Assembly (NCBI GenBank): GCA_030849075.1
Contig: JASAOO010003210.1
Span: 1-29,054 of the forward strand
Reading direction: 5' to 3'
DNA from: Zelonia costaricensis
Taxonomy: Eukaryota; Euglenozoa; Kinetoplastea; Trypanosomatida; Trypanosomatidae
Length of the DNA: 29,054 nucleotides
The notes below the pieces were generated by a model that did not search any database, was not told the DNA's origin, and was given only the letters and a program-made list of their open reading frames with translations. The position numbers and the translations under genes were made by a program. Shown here piece after piece: positions 8,288 to 17,249 of the stretch; position 1 is the first letter of the stretch; each line of letters begins with the position of its first letter.

Positions 8288-9368
8288 CAGCTGCTCTTGA
8301 TCTGCCGTTGTCGTTAAGCTGCAGCCTCACGCGCCTCGCCCCGTTGCTCCTGTCCTCCGCCTCCAGCGACGCCCCGCTGTCGTAGGCGCATGTCTGTGCA
8401 TGCGTGCGCGCGTGAGGGGGGGGGTGCTTGTGCCTGTGTGCTTCTCTCTGCATGCGTGCGGCAGGCGCATCCCCGCCTCTGTCTCTCACTCTTTTTTCCC
8501 GCCTCTTAAGCGACGTAACAGCGCGCGGGCGCGCTTGCCTTGACCCCCGTTGTCTGCACGCGTGCACTTCAGTCCTGATCGCCCTTGTTCCTGTGTGCGT
8601 GTATGTGACTTTCTGTTCCACCCCTATTACGGACCTCGGTGCGCGAGTGCACCGCACTCCCCGTGTCGACGTTAAACAAGTGAAGAAAGGGAAGTTGTGA
8701 GTGATGAGACCTGTGTGCTCGTGTGTGTGTGTCTCTCTCAGAGTAGTGGATACGCTCGGTAGTGGTGAAGAAGAAGCATCTACGAAGCAGAATGGGTGCT
8801 GGACGGTTGGGAGGGGGCGGGGGAGGAGGCAACAGCGAAGTGGTCAAGCATTGACGCCTGTCTGGTTCTGCGTCCGCTGCATCAACGCCTTCGCCCTTTC
8901 CCACTTTCCCTCCCCCCGTTCCACCAATGTGCTCCCAAACACCGAGCCACCCACACACACACACACGACCTCATGCACGCCTTCACCCCCACACTGCACT
9001 CATGCACCGACTTGGGTTAACAGCATTTGCGCAACTTCAACGGTCACCATAGGAAAGAAAAAAGACAGAAAAGAAGGCGAGGGCGCGACACGTACAAGAC
9101 CTTAGCTGCCTGAAGGTTGCACTAGAACGTGCGTGGAGGGGAAACCGCACCGTTTGATGCTGACGGTGACTTGAATGAACCCGACGGGCTCTATACATGA
9201 CAGGGGGGATTCCACCGCGCAACGTCACTCATGGGAAGAGGCGCGGGAGTGCCAGGTGCCGCGAAGGATGTGCAGGCTGCCGCTCTTCCCTTCTCTCCTC
9301 CGCACTCCGTGCTGCTCCCCTTCTCGGATCTTCACCCGCTGATGTGCTGCTGCCCAACTCCTCCACAC

Positions 9369-9422
9369 CGTCTCTCTTCTTTCTTGCTGTTCTCTGCCCC
9401 CTTCTTGTGCACCTCTACACAG
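9369..9422 (+). promoter_or_regulatory. Putative trans-splice acceptor of ATC
   Basis: A long pyrimidine tract (CTCTCTTCTTTCTTG...) ends in CTACACAG with AG at 9421-9422, giving a 5' UTR of about 147 bases. It is the clearest tract-plus-AG arrangement before this gene, although further AGs follow at about 9434-9434+ and could also be used. Confidence 0.5.
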
Positions 9423-9569
9423 CGGCTACAGCAGTCCTCCACCCTGTGCTCTCCCTCACTTCTCGCCCGTCTTCTCTCGTTACGCCTCCTCCGAAGTCCA
9501 TCACCCTCCCCCCCCTCTACTCCCGCACTCCACTCCATCCCTCCCCCCCCGCCTCCCACCGTCGTCGTC

Positions 9570-10553
9570 ATGTCTGGCTTCACCCCCGTGGCCGCCCTTA
9601 AGGGCCAGAGCGTTGCCTCTGCGTCGCAGTTTGGCCGCACTGAGATCGACGCTCTCATCCAGCTTGCCCTCGACATGAAGGCCCACATCGAGGCGGGCAA
9701 GACGATCGACGCGCTGCACGGCCGCGTCATGACACCGCTCTTCTTCGAGGACAGCTCGCGCACCCTGTCCAGCTTCTGCGCGGCGATGATGCGGCTCGGT
9801 GGCAATGTGGTGAACTTCAAGGTGGAGACGTCATCGGTGAACAAGGGTGAGACGCTGCAGGACACGGTGCGCACGCTCGACTCGTACAGCGACGTGCTCG
9901 TGCTGCGGCACCCAAAGGAGGAGGCGCTGGAGCAGGCCATGGGTGCCGCCACGCACCCCGTCATGAACGCTGGCAACGGCGCGGGCGAGCACCCCTCGCA
10001 GGCGCTCCTCGACGCCCTCACGATTCACGCCGAGCTCGGCGCCATCGACGGGATTGCGATTGCGCTGATCGGCGACCTGAAGAAGGGCCGCACGGTGCAC
10101 TCGCTGCTGAAGCTGCTGTCGCACAACTACACCCTGCGCAAGGTGTACCTCATCGCCCCAGCCGGGCTGGAGATGCCGGCGGAGGTGCTCGAGGCCGTCG
10201 CCGCGGATGTGCAGGCGCGCAACATCGCCGTGGTGCAGGCCACCGGTCTCACGCCGGCGATCGTCGCGGACTGCGACGTGCTCTACGCGACGCGGCTGCA
10301 GAAGGAGCGCTTCGTGTCCACCGCAGCGGGCGATGCGGATGCCATGGCGGCCTTCGAATCTGCCAAGGCGGGGTTGCTTATCGACAGGGCGCGCCTGTCA
10401 GACGCCAAGGCGAAGATGATTGTCATGCACCCGCTTCCCCGTGTGGATGAGCTGAGCACCGACATCGACGCCGACCCGCGCGCCGCTTACTTCCGGCAGA
10501 TGCGCTACGGCCTCTTCATGCGCATGGCCATCCTGTTCAGCGTGCTCGCGTAA
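9570..10553 (+). CDS. ATC: Aspartate carbamoyltransferase
   Basis: It catalyses step 2 of pyrimidine synthesis, joining carbamoyl phosphate and aspartate to N-carbamoyl-aspartate. The protein has 327 residues from the ATG at 9570 (MSGFTPVAAL), close to the usual length of about 300-330 for a free-standing catalytic chain. It shows the carbamoyl-phosphate motif FFEDSSRT with S62-S63-R64-T65, the GEHPSQALLD block with H141-P142-S143-Q144, and the aspartate-side MHPLPRVDEL block with H287 to E294. The upstream in-frame ATG at 9231 would add only CT-derived low-complexity sequence. In animals this activity is part of the CAD fusion protein; here it is a separate gene, as in other kinetoplastids. 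It sits between UMPS and DHODH on the same strand. No targeting signal is seen, so a cytosolic site is likely. Confidence 0.98.
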   Translation: MSGFTPVAALKGQSVASASQFGRTEIDALIQLALDMKAHIEAGKTIDALHGRVMTPLFFEDSSRTLSSFCAAMMRLGGNVVNFKVETSSVNKGETLQDTVRTLDSYSDVLVLRHPKEEALEQAMGAATHPVMNAGNGAGEHPSQALLDALTIHAELGAIDGIAIALIGDLKKGRTVHSLLKLLSHNYTLRKVYLIAPAGLEMPAEVLEAVAADVQARNIAVVQATGLTPAIVADCDVLYATRLQKERFVSTAAGDADAMAAFESAKAGLLIDRARLSDAKAKMIVMHPLPRVDELSTDIDADPRAAYFRQMRYGLFMRMAILFSVLA

Positions 10554-10569
10554 GATGGCTGCGGCCGAA

Positions 10570-10606
10570 GGGGGAGAGGGCGAGGAGAGATGGAGGGGGG
10601 GGAGGG
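10570..10606 (+). promoter_or_regulatory. G-quadruplex candidate downstream of ATC
   Basis: Four G-runs (5, 3, 8 and 3 bases) on the sense strand, about 17 bases after the ATC stop. One loop is long, so it is weaker than the 5188-5220 block. Confidence 0.4.
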
Positions 10607-11525
10607 TCGCACCTTGGAGGGCATCAAACAGGCAGCGTTCACCAGGCCGTCCACCACACACATACGTGGGGCGGGGGCTGTGTCTGTGCCTGTGTCTGTG
10701 TGTGTGTATTTGCCACGCAACGACCGCATAACTCTCTCTTGACACTATCAAAAGAAAAACCACACAGGCACCCCCCACACACACGCACACGGCCCCTCCG
10801 CGTATGTGTCTAAAGCACGACTCTCAAGTAAAAAGAAAAAGCAGTGACGTCGCGCGAGTGTGTGTGTTTGTGTGTGTTGATGTGGTAGCTGCGCGGTCTG
10901 CAGCGCGTGCACGATGCGCTACGCGAAGGCAGCGCGCAGTGCCCTCCCTCCCTCCCTCCCCCACCGCTCCATCTCGCATAGAGTGGTTCGCTGCTGTTTG
11001 TGCGTGCTCCCTTCGCCGGTACTGATCGTGGCTCCGTGATGGCGAGGTGGGCGGCGACTCTACGGACGCAACAAGTGACTTAGGCCGTCTGTTGCAGGTT
11101 CTGGAGCTCGTCACGGGTTGGGCGTGGGAGAGGCAGTGGCAGCTACGTGGATGTCCTGCCCCCTCACGCTGCGCTAGTCCTGCTCCTTATTGCTCCTCCC
11201 CTGTTGTGTCTCGCTGCATTTGGCATTGATGCCCACGCGCATGTGTGTGCGCATGTATGTGTGTGTGTGTCCGCGCATGTCGCGTCCCCACCTCCCCCGT
11301 TTACCCTCAACGGCAGAATCACTACTCATCGCATTCCGCACACACCCGAGCACCCCCCTTCCCCTTCCCGGCCGCTTCTCCCTGTCCACGCCACCAACAC
11401 AGATCCTCCTCCTCTTCCCGTCCCTAAAAAAGAAGAGGAAGAAGACAACACAACACACAAAGCCCCGTTTTCCCTTTCGCCTCACCTCGAGTCAGCTCTA
11501 AAATTAAAGACCACGTCGCCTCGTC

Positions 11526-11649
11526 GTTTTTTTGTTTGTTCTCGCTTCCCCTCGGTGAACGTCCCCGCCTCGCCTACCTCCGTTGCCTCCCGTTCCGTTT
11601 GGCCCCCCCTTCCCCCCCTCCCTCCTCGCTGAGTGTCGCTCTCTTCCAG
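11526..11649 (+). promoter_or_regulatory. Putative trans-splice acceptor of DHODH
   Basis: Over 100 bases of pyrimidine-rich sequence with T- and C-runs end in CTCTTCCAG, with AG at 11648-11649. This would give a 5' UTR of 65 bases before the ATG at 11715. An AG at about 11630-11632 is an alternative. Confidence 0.5.
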
Positions 11650-11714
11650 CAGGCTGCCCAACACGCCACCCGTGTCTAAACCACCATCATCAACCCCCCC
11701 CTTCGCCCTTCACA

Positions 11715-12656
11715 ATGAGCCTGCAGGTGAACATCCTCGGCAACACGTTTGCCAACCCGTTCATGAACGCGGCGGGCGTTATGTGCAGCTCCACGGAGGA
11801 CCTCGTCGGCATGACGAAGTCCGCGAGTGGCTCGCTCGTCTCGAAGAGTTGCACGCCTGCCCTGCGTGAGGGCAACCCCGCCCCGCGCTATCAGACGCTG
11901 CCGCTGGGCAGCATCAACTCGATGGGGCTGCCGAACAACGGCTTCGACTTCTACCTCGACTACGCGACCGCGCAGCACGACTACGCCAAGAAGCCGCTCT
12001 TCCTGTCCATGTCCGGCTTCTCCGCGGCGGAGAACGCGGCCATGTGCAAGCGGCTCGCCCCCGTGGCGACGGAGAAGGGCGTCATCCTCGAGCTGAACCT
12101 GTCGTGCCCTAATGTGCCGGGCAAGCCGCAGGTGGCGTACGACTTCGACTCGATGCGGGAGTACCTCGCGGCGGTCTCGGAGGCCTACCCGCACCCCTTC
12201 GGCGTGAAGATGCCGCCCTACTTCGACTTCGCTCACTTCGACGCCGCGGCGGCGATCTTGAACGAGTTCCCGAAGGTGCACTTCATCACGTGCATCAACA
12301 GCATCGGCAACGGCCTCGTGATCGACGCGGAAACGGAGTCGGTGGTGATCAAGCCGAAGCAGGGCTTTGGCGGGCTTGGCGGCCGCTACGTGCTGCCCAC
12401 GGCGCTGGCCAACGTGAATGCGTTTTACCGGCGCTGCCCGGGCAAGCTGGTCTTCGGCTGCGGTGGCGTCTACTCGGGCGAGGACGCCTTCATGCACGTG
12501 CTGGCCGGTGCGTCCATGGTGCAGGTCGGCACGGCCCTGTACGAGGAGGGTGCCGCCATCTTCGAACGCCTCAACGCGGAGCTGCTAGCCATCATGGAGA
12601 AGAAGGGCTACAAGACCCTGGATGAGTTCCGCGGCAAGGTCAAGACGATGGACTAA
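11715..12656 (+). CDS. DHODH: Dihydroorotate dehydrogenase, class 1A (fumarate-linked)
   Basis: An FMN enzyme that oxidises dihydroorotate to orotate, step 4 of pyrimidine synthesis; the class 1A form passes electrons to fumarate and is soluble rather than attached to the respiratory chain. The protein has 313 residues from the ATG at 11715 (MSLQVNILGN), the normal length for kinetoplastid enzymes. Visible active-site features are K44 (SKSCTPA), the substrate loop N68-SMGLPNN, the catalytic cysteine C131 in NLSCPNVPGK (a Cys base marks class 1, whereas class 2 has Ser), and the FMN-phosphate region G248-CGGV plus VQVGTAL. There is no N-terminal presequence or membrane helix, which fits class 1A and a cytosolic site. 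Family 1A in kinetoplastids is generally thought to come from a bacterial donor. The in-frame ATG at 11583 lies in pyrimidine-rich leader and is rejected. Confidence 0.98.
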   Translation: MSLQVNILGNTFANPFMNAAGVMCSSTEDLVGMTKSASGSLVSKSCTPALREGNPAPRYQTLPLGSINSMGLPNNGFDFYLDYATAQHDYAKKPLFLSMSGFSAAENAAMCKRLAPVATEKGVILELNLSCPNVPGKPQVAYDFDSMREYLAAVSEAYPHPFGVKMPPYFDFAHFDAAAAILNEFPKVHFITCINSIGNGLVIDAETESVVIKPKQGFGGLGGRYVLPTALANVNAFYRRCPGKLVFGCGGVYSGEDAFMHVLAGASMVQVGTALYEEGAAIFERLNAELLAIMEKKGYKTLDEFRGKVKTMD

Positions 12657-14386
12657 GGGAGTTCTGCTGTGGGAGGGGCTGGATCGAGCTGGCTACCAGG
12701 TGCCTCTGCCGCACAACAACCCGTGCGCTCTCGCCTCTCCCCTCCTCGCCTCCCGTGAACCTGGACTCTTCCTTTTCCCGCCAGGGGGTGTTCCTTCCGC
12801 TCCTTGTCCTTCTCCGCCGGTTCCGCGACCGGCGCTGTGTGTGTCCTCTGCGCGCTTCACGTGCTCCAAGTTGATGGAGCAGCAGACGGCGGTGACGATG
12901 GTGGTGTGTGATGTGATGCGATGGGGGGGGGCGGAGGGCGGAGAGTACGCAGAAGGCGAGCGCATGTGGTGGGCGATGCAGCTGGGAGGTGATAGAGAGA
13001 GAGAGGCGACGGCGCCGGGCACGTGTGCTCGCGCGTGCCATCTCGTTTCTTTCCCGTTGTGCGCGTTCACCAATCTTCTAGCTGCGCTTCCTGCCCCCTG
13101 CCCCCCCCCTCTACCCCCTCCACCTCTTTGCCGTCGGCGCGGCGCGACTGCCTTCATCACAGCTGCGCGCTCGCACGCGGCGGGGGGGATGGGTGAATGG
13201 CCGGTCCGGTCTTTTCTTCGTTTTCATACAAACTCTCTATCTCGTCTCTCTCCTGTCGGCTCGACTACGTCGTGTGTGTGTATGGGTGTGTCTTCCTGTG
13301 TTCATGCAGCTCCATCAACACGAGCGGCGAGGGCGGCGCCGTCACCACCGCGGATGTCGCCAGACGTACACACAAATTCGACCGATTAACCTTCCACATT
13401 ATTTAAAACAACGATAAAAAGAGCGAGGCCGTTGAGGGAGCGTGAGGGAGGAGAGAGGGGGGAGGGCGAGTTCGAAGATCGCCGCTGCGTCACCTCCATC
13501 AAACTTAACGCTCTGGCGTCCCTAGCGCACTTCTCACGCGGCCCTGAGAACACTTGGACTCGAAGCGGTGCTGCTGCTGCTGCTGCTGCCCCAGCGTTCA
13601 GGCCATGACCGGCTGCTCGTTTGCATTTTGTGGGAGAGTCTCTGCAAGTGTGCCGATGCTGTGTTGAGTTCTTCTGCCCCGCAGTGTCCATCACCACGTG
13701 TACGTCTCTCTCTCTCTCTCTCGCCGCACGATTTCCTCTCGCTCCTCCGTTGGTTCCTGCTGTGACGTCCTCCTGCCCGCACGCGGCAAGACTAGCTGAG
13801 GACTGTCATCTCGTCGACTCCTAGAAACTCAACCCACACACGCCCACCCAAGCACCCAAAAAACACCCACCACACCCCGCCGACACAGAAGCAAGCTGCG
13901 CTCTCTGCTGTAGTTCGCCCCTTTGACTTCTCCTTCTTCCCTTCCCCCCCCCCTCTCTAGCCTCAGCCTCCGCCACGCGCACGGAGCAACTTAGTAACTT
14001 ACTCCCTTCACTTCCTTTGCTTGGCGGATTTCTTGAACGGTGCGTGTGTGTATGACTGTGCGTGTGTCCGTGCATCCGCACCCACCCTTCCTCTTTGCCC
14101 TCTTTCCCCCACCCCCTACCCGCTATCACACACACACACACACAAACAAACACAAACACCCGCTTCCCTGTGATCGCTCGACTCCCTCTCGTTTCCTTGC
14201 TTTGTGTTTTTCTTCTTCTCCATCTTGCACGTGAGACTCCGTGTTAGCCACAGAAGCACACCACCACACACACGCACACACCCACACACGCCAGCGCAAG
14301 CCGCCACCGCTGCTGCCACTCCCTCACCACACCACCCAAGACGAGCACTTCCTTTGCTTTCCCGTTTTTTTTTTTGTGTAGGAACG
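12657..14386 (+). other. Spacer between DHODH and the mitochondrial-protein gene
   Basis: About 1.7 kb without a convincing gene. It contains a G-rich patch at about 12923-12942, an AT-richer stretch at about 13380-13425 with TTTAAAACAACGATAAAAAG that may mark a UTR boundary, a GCTGCTGCTG run near 13568-13588, CT repeats at about 13703-13722, a CA run at about 14128-14143, and pyrimidine tracts at 14172-14228 and 14350-14380 before the next gene. Confidence 0.7.
14350..14381 (+). promoter_or_regulatory. Putative trans-splice acceptor very close to a start codon
   Basis: CCTTTGCTTTCCCG plus eleven T's and GTGTAG place an AG at 14380-14381, only five bases before the ATG at 14387. The tract is strong, and this is its first AG. 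An earlier tract (14172-14228) with AG at 14233-14234 is the alternative. Confidence 0.5.
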
Positions 14387-15379
14387 ATGATGCTACGCCG
14401 CGTTGCGTGCCGTGCCGTGACGGCGGCCACCCCGGCGCTGGTCGCCGCCCGTGCCGTGCACAGCATTGCCGTGCTCCAGAACACGACCCCTGCGGTCAAG
14501 GCGGAGAAGCTGGGCAGTGTCGTGCCGAGGGAAGCTGTTGCGGCGGCGAACAAGGTACCGGCGGCGATGCTGGAGAAGGCGTGCAACGCGCGCCTCGTTG
14601 CCTTCACCGAGATGGACATCGCGCGCTCGCGGTTCGCCCCGCTGATCGCCTCCGTGACGGACGCCGTGGACTTCAACGCGCTTGAGAACCAGGTGCTGAG
14701 CAAGTACCTGAAGGACCCGAGCAAGCTGCAGCCCGTGCCTGGCGCGCTGAAGAAGTTCCGCGAGCACAACTGGACGGACATGACGGCCGTCATGACCTTC
14801 TACGAGGAGACGATGTACCCCATCCGCATGAAGCACCACGAGTACAAGGACTACGAGCTGACGAGCTTCCACATTAAGGATGTGCTGAAGCGCGGCCTCT
14901 CCGCCTTCAAGCAGGACTACCTCGACGAGCAGAAGGCGGAGCAGTCGAAGGTGAAGGCACAGATGAAGAAGTGCGACGACTTCATCAGCGCCGCCGTGAT
15001 GGACGCGTTCGATACCGCCGTGTGCAACGACCTCGCCAACATCCTTCGCATTGCCGGTGAGAAGCACACGCACGCCCACCGCATGGCCCTCAAGATCCTC
15101 GACGACATGAACATGATGAAGATTCCGTACAACGCGGCGACGGCGGAGATCCTGCAGGCGACCACGTTCAACGACGGCCCCTTCGACAACTCACCGCTTC
15201 TCTTCGAAGTGATCGAGTACCCGGAGCGCGGCGAGGTGACGGTGGGCACGGGCTCGCTGGAGAAGATCAGTGGCGACATCCTGAAGCTCATTAGCGACCG
15301 CCACCAGACCCCGCTCGATGACGGCCTCCTGATCCGATCCACAGAGACACACCCCAACCTGCAGCGCTCCCCGGAGTAG
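14387..15379 (+). CDS. Probable mitochondrial protein, function unknown
   Basis: A 330-residue protein that I do not recognise. From the ATG at 14387 the N-terminus is MMLRRVACRAVTAATPALVAARAVHS: Arg-rich, without acidic residues, rich in Ala/Val/Thr, which is the pattern of a cleavable mitochondrial presequence ending around residue 25-30. The remainder is soluble and largely helical in appearance, with Lys/Glu-rich stretches (YLDEQKAEQSKVKAQMKK) and no membrane segment. There are two ATGs in tandem (14387 and 14390). The frame is open upstream to an ATG at 14204, but that extension lies within the splice-acceptor tract and would place low-complexity sequence before the presequence, so I reject it. 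It follows DHODH on the same strand. It may be a kinetoplastid-specific subunit of a mitochondrial complex, but nothing here proves which. Confidence 0.85.
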   Translation: MMLRRVACRAVTAATPALVAARAVHSIAVLQNTTPAVKAEKLGSVVPREAVAAANKVPAAMLEKACNARLVAFTEMDIARSRFAPLIASVTDAVDFNALENQVLSKYLKDPSKLQPVPGALKKFREHNWTDMTAVMTFYEETMYPIRMKHHEYKDYELTSFHIKDVLKRGLSAFKQDYLDEQKAEQSKVKAQMKKCDDFISAAVMDAFDTAVCNDLANILRIAGEKHTHAHRMALKILDDMNMMKIPYNAATAEILQATTFNDGPFDNSPLLFEVIEYPERGEVTVGTGSLEKISGDILKLISDRHQTPLDDGLLIRSTETHPNLQRSPE

Positions 15380-15554
15380 GCAGTGCCGCGGAGTCGAGAT
15401 GCTCGCGCGCGCAGCACTCACCGTGAATCTCTCTGGATGCGCAGCCTGCCAAACGCGCATGCGATGCGGCTCTGTTTCCTCTGCGCTCTCGCTCGCCTAG
15501 TTGTTTCGAAGGTGTGTGGGACGGGTTGTGCGAGCGGCCGTGTGCGTGTGTGCG

Positions 15555-15586
15555 TGTGTGAGTGTGTGAGTGTGTGAGTGTGTGAG
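15555..15586. repeat. 8-base tandem repeat (TGTGTGAG)x4
   Basis: Four exact consecutive copies of TGTGTGAG in the spacer after the mitochondrial-protein gene. Confidence 0.95.
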
Positions 15587-15836
15587 TGTGTGGGCGTGGT
15601 GGGCGGGAGGTGGACTCAACGGACACGAGCGCCGTCGCAGTGGAGCACTGCCAAGGCTCCCGCTGTCAACCGTCGCCTGCTTTACTTGCATAACACGGAC
15701 TGACCCGCCCCCACCCACAGACACACATACGTACCGCACGGCGCTGCGCGGCCTCGACCCACTCACTCTTTACCTTGTCGTCGTCGGAGGGTGCTGTGCC
15801 CTCGTACCCTCTGTAGGTTAGGAAGGCACACGTAGA

Positions 15837-15944
15837 GGGGCAGGGAGCATAGGGGAGCGGGGCGGGGACGAGAGAGGAGAGAGGACACCATGTGGAGTTG
15901 AAAGGGGCGAGTGCGCAGAGTCGAGGGAAAGGGGAGGGGAGGGG
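15837..15944 (+). promoter_or_regulatory. Two G-quadruplex candidates in a purine-rich stretch
   Basis: Runs of 4, 3, 4, 4 and 4 G's lie at 15837-15867, and runs of 3, 4, 4 and 4 G's separated mostly by single A's lie at 15925-15944. Both are on the sense strand in a presumed 3' UTR. Confidence 0.5.
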
Positions 15945-17249
15945 AAGGCGTGCCCTTCTTGCGTACTGCATCATGTGCGTGTGTGGATGAAGACGGTGCC
16001 AGCTCGCGCGAGCTCGCCGTGGCTCCCTTGCCGCACCCTCGAGAAACGCCGCCCCCTCCCCCCACGTTTCCACATCCCGTTCTCCCGATCTCCCTCTTTC
16101 CCTTCACCCCCCTTCCTCTGCTCCGCTCCTCAGTCGTGTTGCCACGACGTGTGATGGCGTGGTCTCGAGTGCTGTCGTCCAGCGGGTGGAAAGCGACTGC
16201 ACACGAGCACAAGCACAAACACGACACACACACACACACACAAGCATGTGAGATCGTCTCGCCACCCTCGCTGCGCCCCAGCCCCCCCTACCTCCGCGTC
16301 CCCGCCAGCTTTCATCGTGGCGGGCTCGCGTGAATCTTCAACGAACACACACACACACACGAACACACCAAACACAGCAAACAATAAAGAGAGAACGGCG
16401 AGAGCCAGGCAGGAGACTTCCACTGGCGGGTGAAGGAGGGCCACTCAACCACTGCAAAGGCACCGTCTCGGTGCTCTGCTGTGTCACCGGTGCCACGCAC
16501 TGCTGTTGGTGGGCTCCTCCAGCATCGTCCATCCTCCCTCCTCCCGCACGAGGCCTGCAAGGGTCTTACGGGCGAGGAAAGCGCTGCGCAGCGGGTACGG
16601 CGCGTTGACTTTGCGCGGCCATACAGACGCTCCGTGACGGCGAGTAACGCCGGCGTGTGTGTCGCGGTGCAACTCTACGCGCCTGTCCTACCGCAATCCC
16701 CTTGTCGCGTGGTTCTCCGCTCGTGCGCTGGACTGGATCCTATCGCTTCTGCGCTCCTGTATTTCACTCTCCTTCCTCCACTATCGCTCCTTTAACACAC
16801 ACACACACCACACGCAACTTCACATGCTTGGAGCAGTACACCTCAACTGCGTGAGTGTTACGTGTGCTGAGACGTGGGCGTGTGTGGGGCTCCCTGTGCA
16901 CCTGCGCGCACTCATCCCCCCATTTGCCTCACTCATTTCTCGACAAGGCGCTCTTCTAGTTGTGCGGAAGCGAGAAACGGGGGAGGTGACGGTATCCGTA
17001 CGCGAATACAAGTGAGGCTCACACAACCGTTGTTACTCAGGCCATCCCACACTCGACAGTATCATCCACGCCGGTGCTGCACACGGCAGGTACAGTTCGG
17101 CGTGCCCGCTGCGAAGCATCTCACCAGAGATTCGTGGAATAATTTGGGACTGACCCACCACCGTTGCCCTACACAAGGACCACTACGACGTCCCCCCCCC
17201 TTCCCATCACCCCCCTCCCCACGCACACAACACGACTGCGAAGTGCAAC

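Larger units (their letters stand above)
7836..9569 (+). other. Spacer between UMPS and ATC
   Basis: About 1.7 kb without a convincing gene. It holds a CA run at about 7861-7902, a T-run near 8082-8095, a CA run at 8192-8217, G-rich blocks at 8261-8287 and 8809-8823, and a long CT-rich stretch from about 9290 to 9560 leading into ATC. The open frames seen are repeat-derived and share no features with known families. Confidence 0.7.
10554..11714 (+). other. Spacer between ATC and DHODH
   Basis: About 1.16 kb without a gene. A purine-rich stretch directly after the ATC stop has G-runs at 10570-10606. GT-rich sequence follows at about 10679-10708, with further GT runs at about 10857-10880 and 11241-11272. 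From about 11516 to 11648 the sequence is strongly pyrimidine-rich up to the presumed splice acceptor of DHODH. Confidence 0.7.
15380..17249 (+). other. Spacer between mitochondrial-protein gene and helicase-like gene
   Basis: About 1.87 kb without a convincing gene. It contains an 8-base tandem repeat at 15555-15586, two G-rich blocks (15837-15867 and 15925-15944), CA runs at about 16226-16242 and 16347-16361, and C-rich sequence at 17186-17220. Possible acceptors for the next gene are the AGs at 16958-16959, 17039-17040 and 17242-17243; none stands out. Open frames such as 16874-17908 run into the true gene in another frame and are rejected. Confidence 0.65.

Noticed and set aside
9231..9569. 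Upstream extensions of ATC (from 9231), UMPS (from 6324) and DHODH (from 11583)
   Set aside because: The extensions translate pyrimidine-rich leader into Ser/Pro/Leu-rich sequence; protein lengths from the chosen starts (327, 457 and 313) match the known kinetoplastid enzymes.
14204..14386. N-terminal extension of the mitochondrial-protein gene from the ATG at 14204
   Set aside because: It lies within and after pyrimidine tracts, and the sequence from 14387 is a good mitochondrial presequence by itself.
15555..15586. CRISPR-like array or structured direct repeats among the tandem repeats
   Set aside because: Units are 2 or 8 bases without spacers; these are simple microsatellites and minisatellites.
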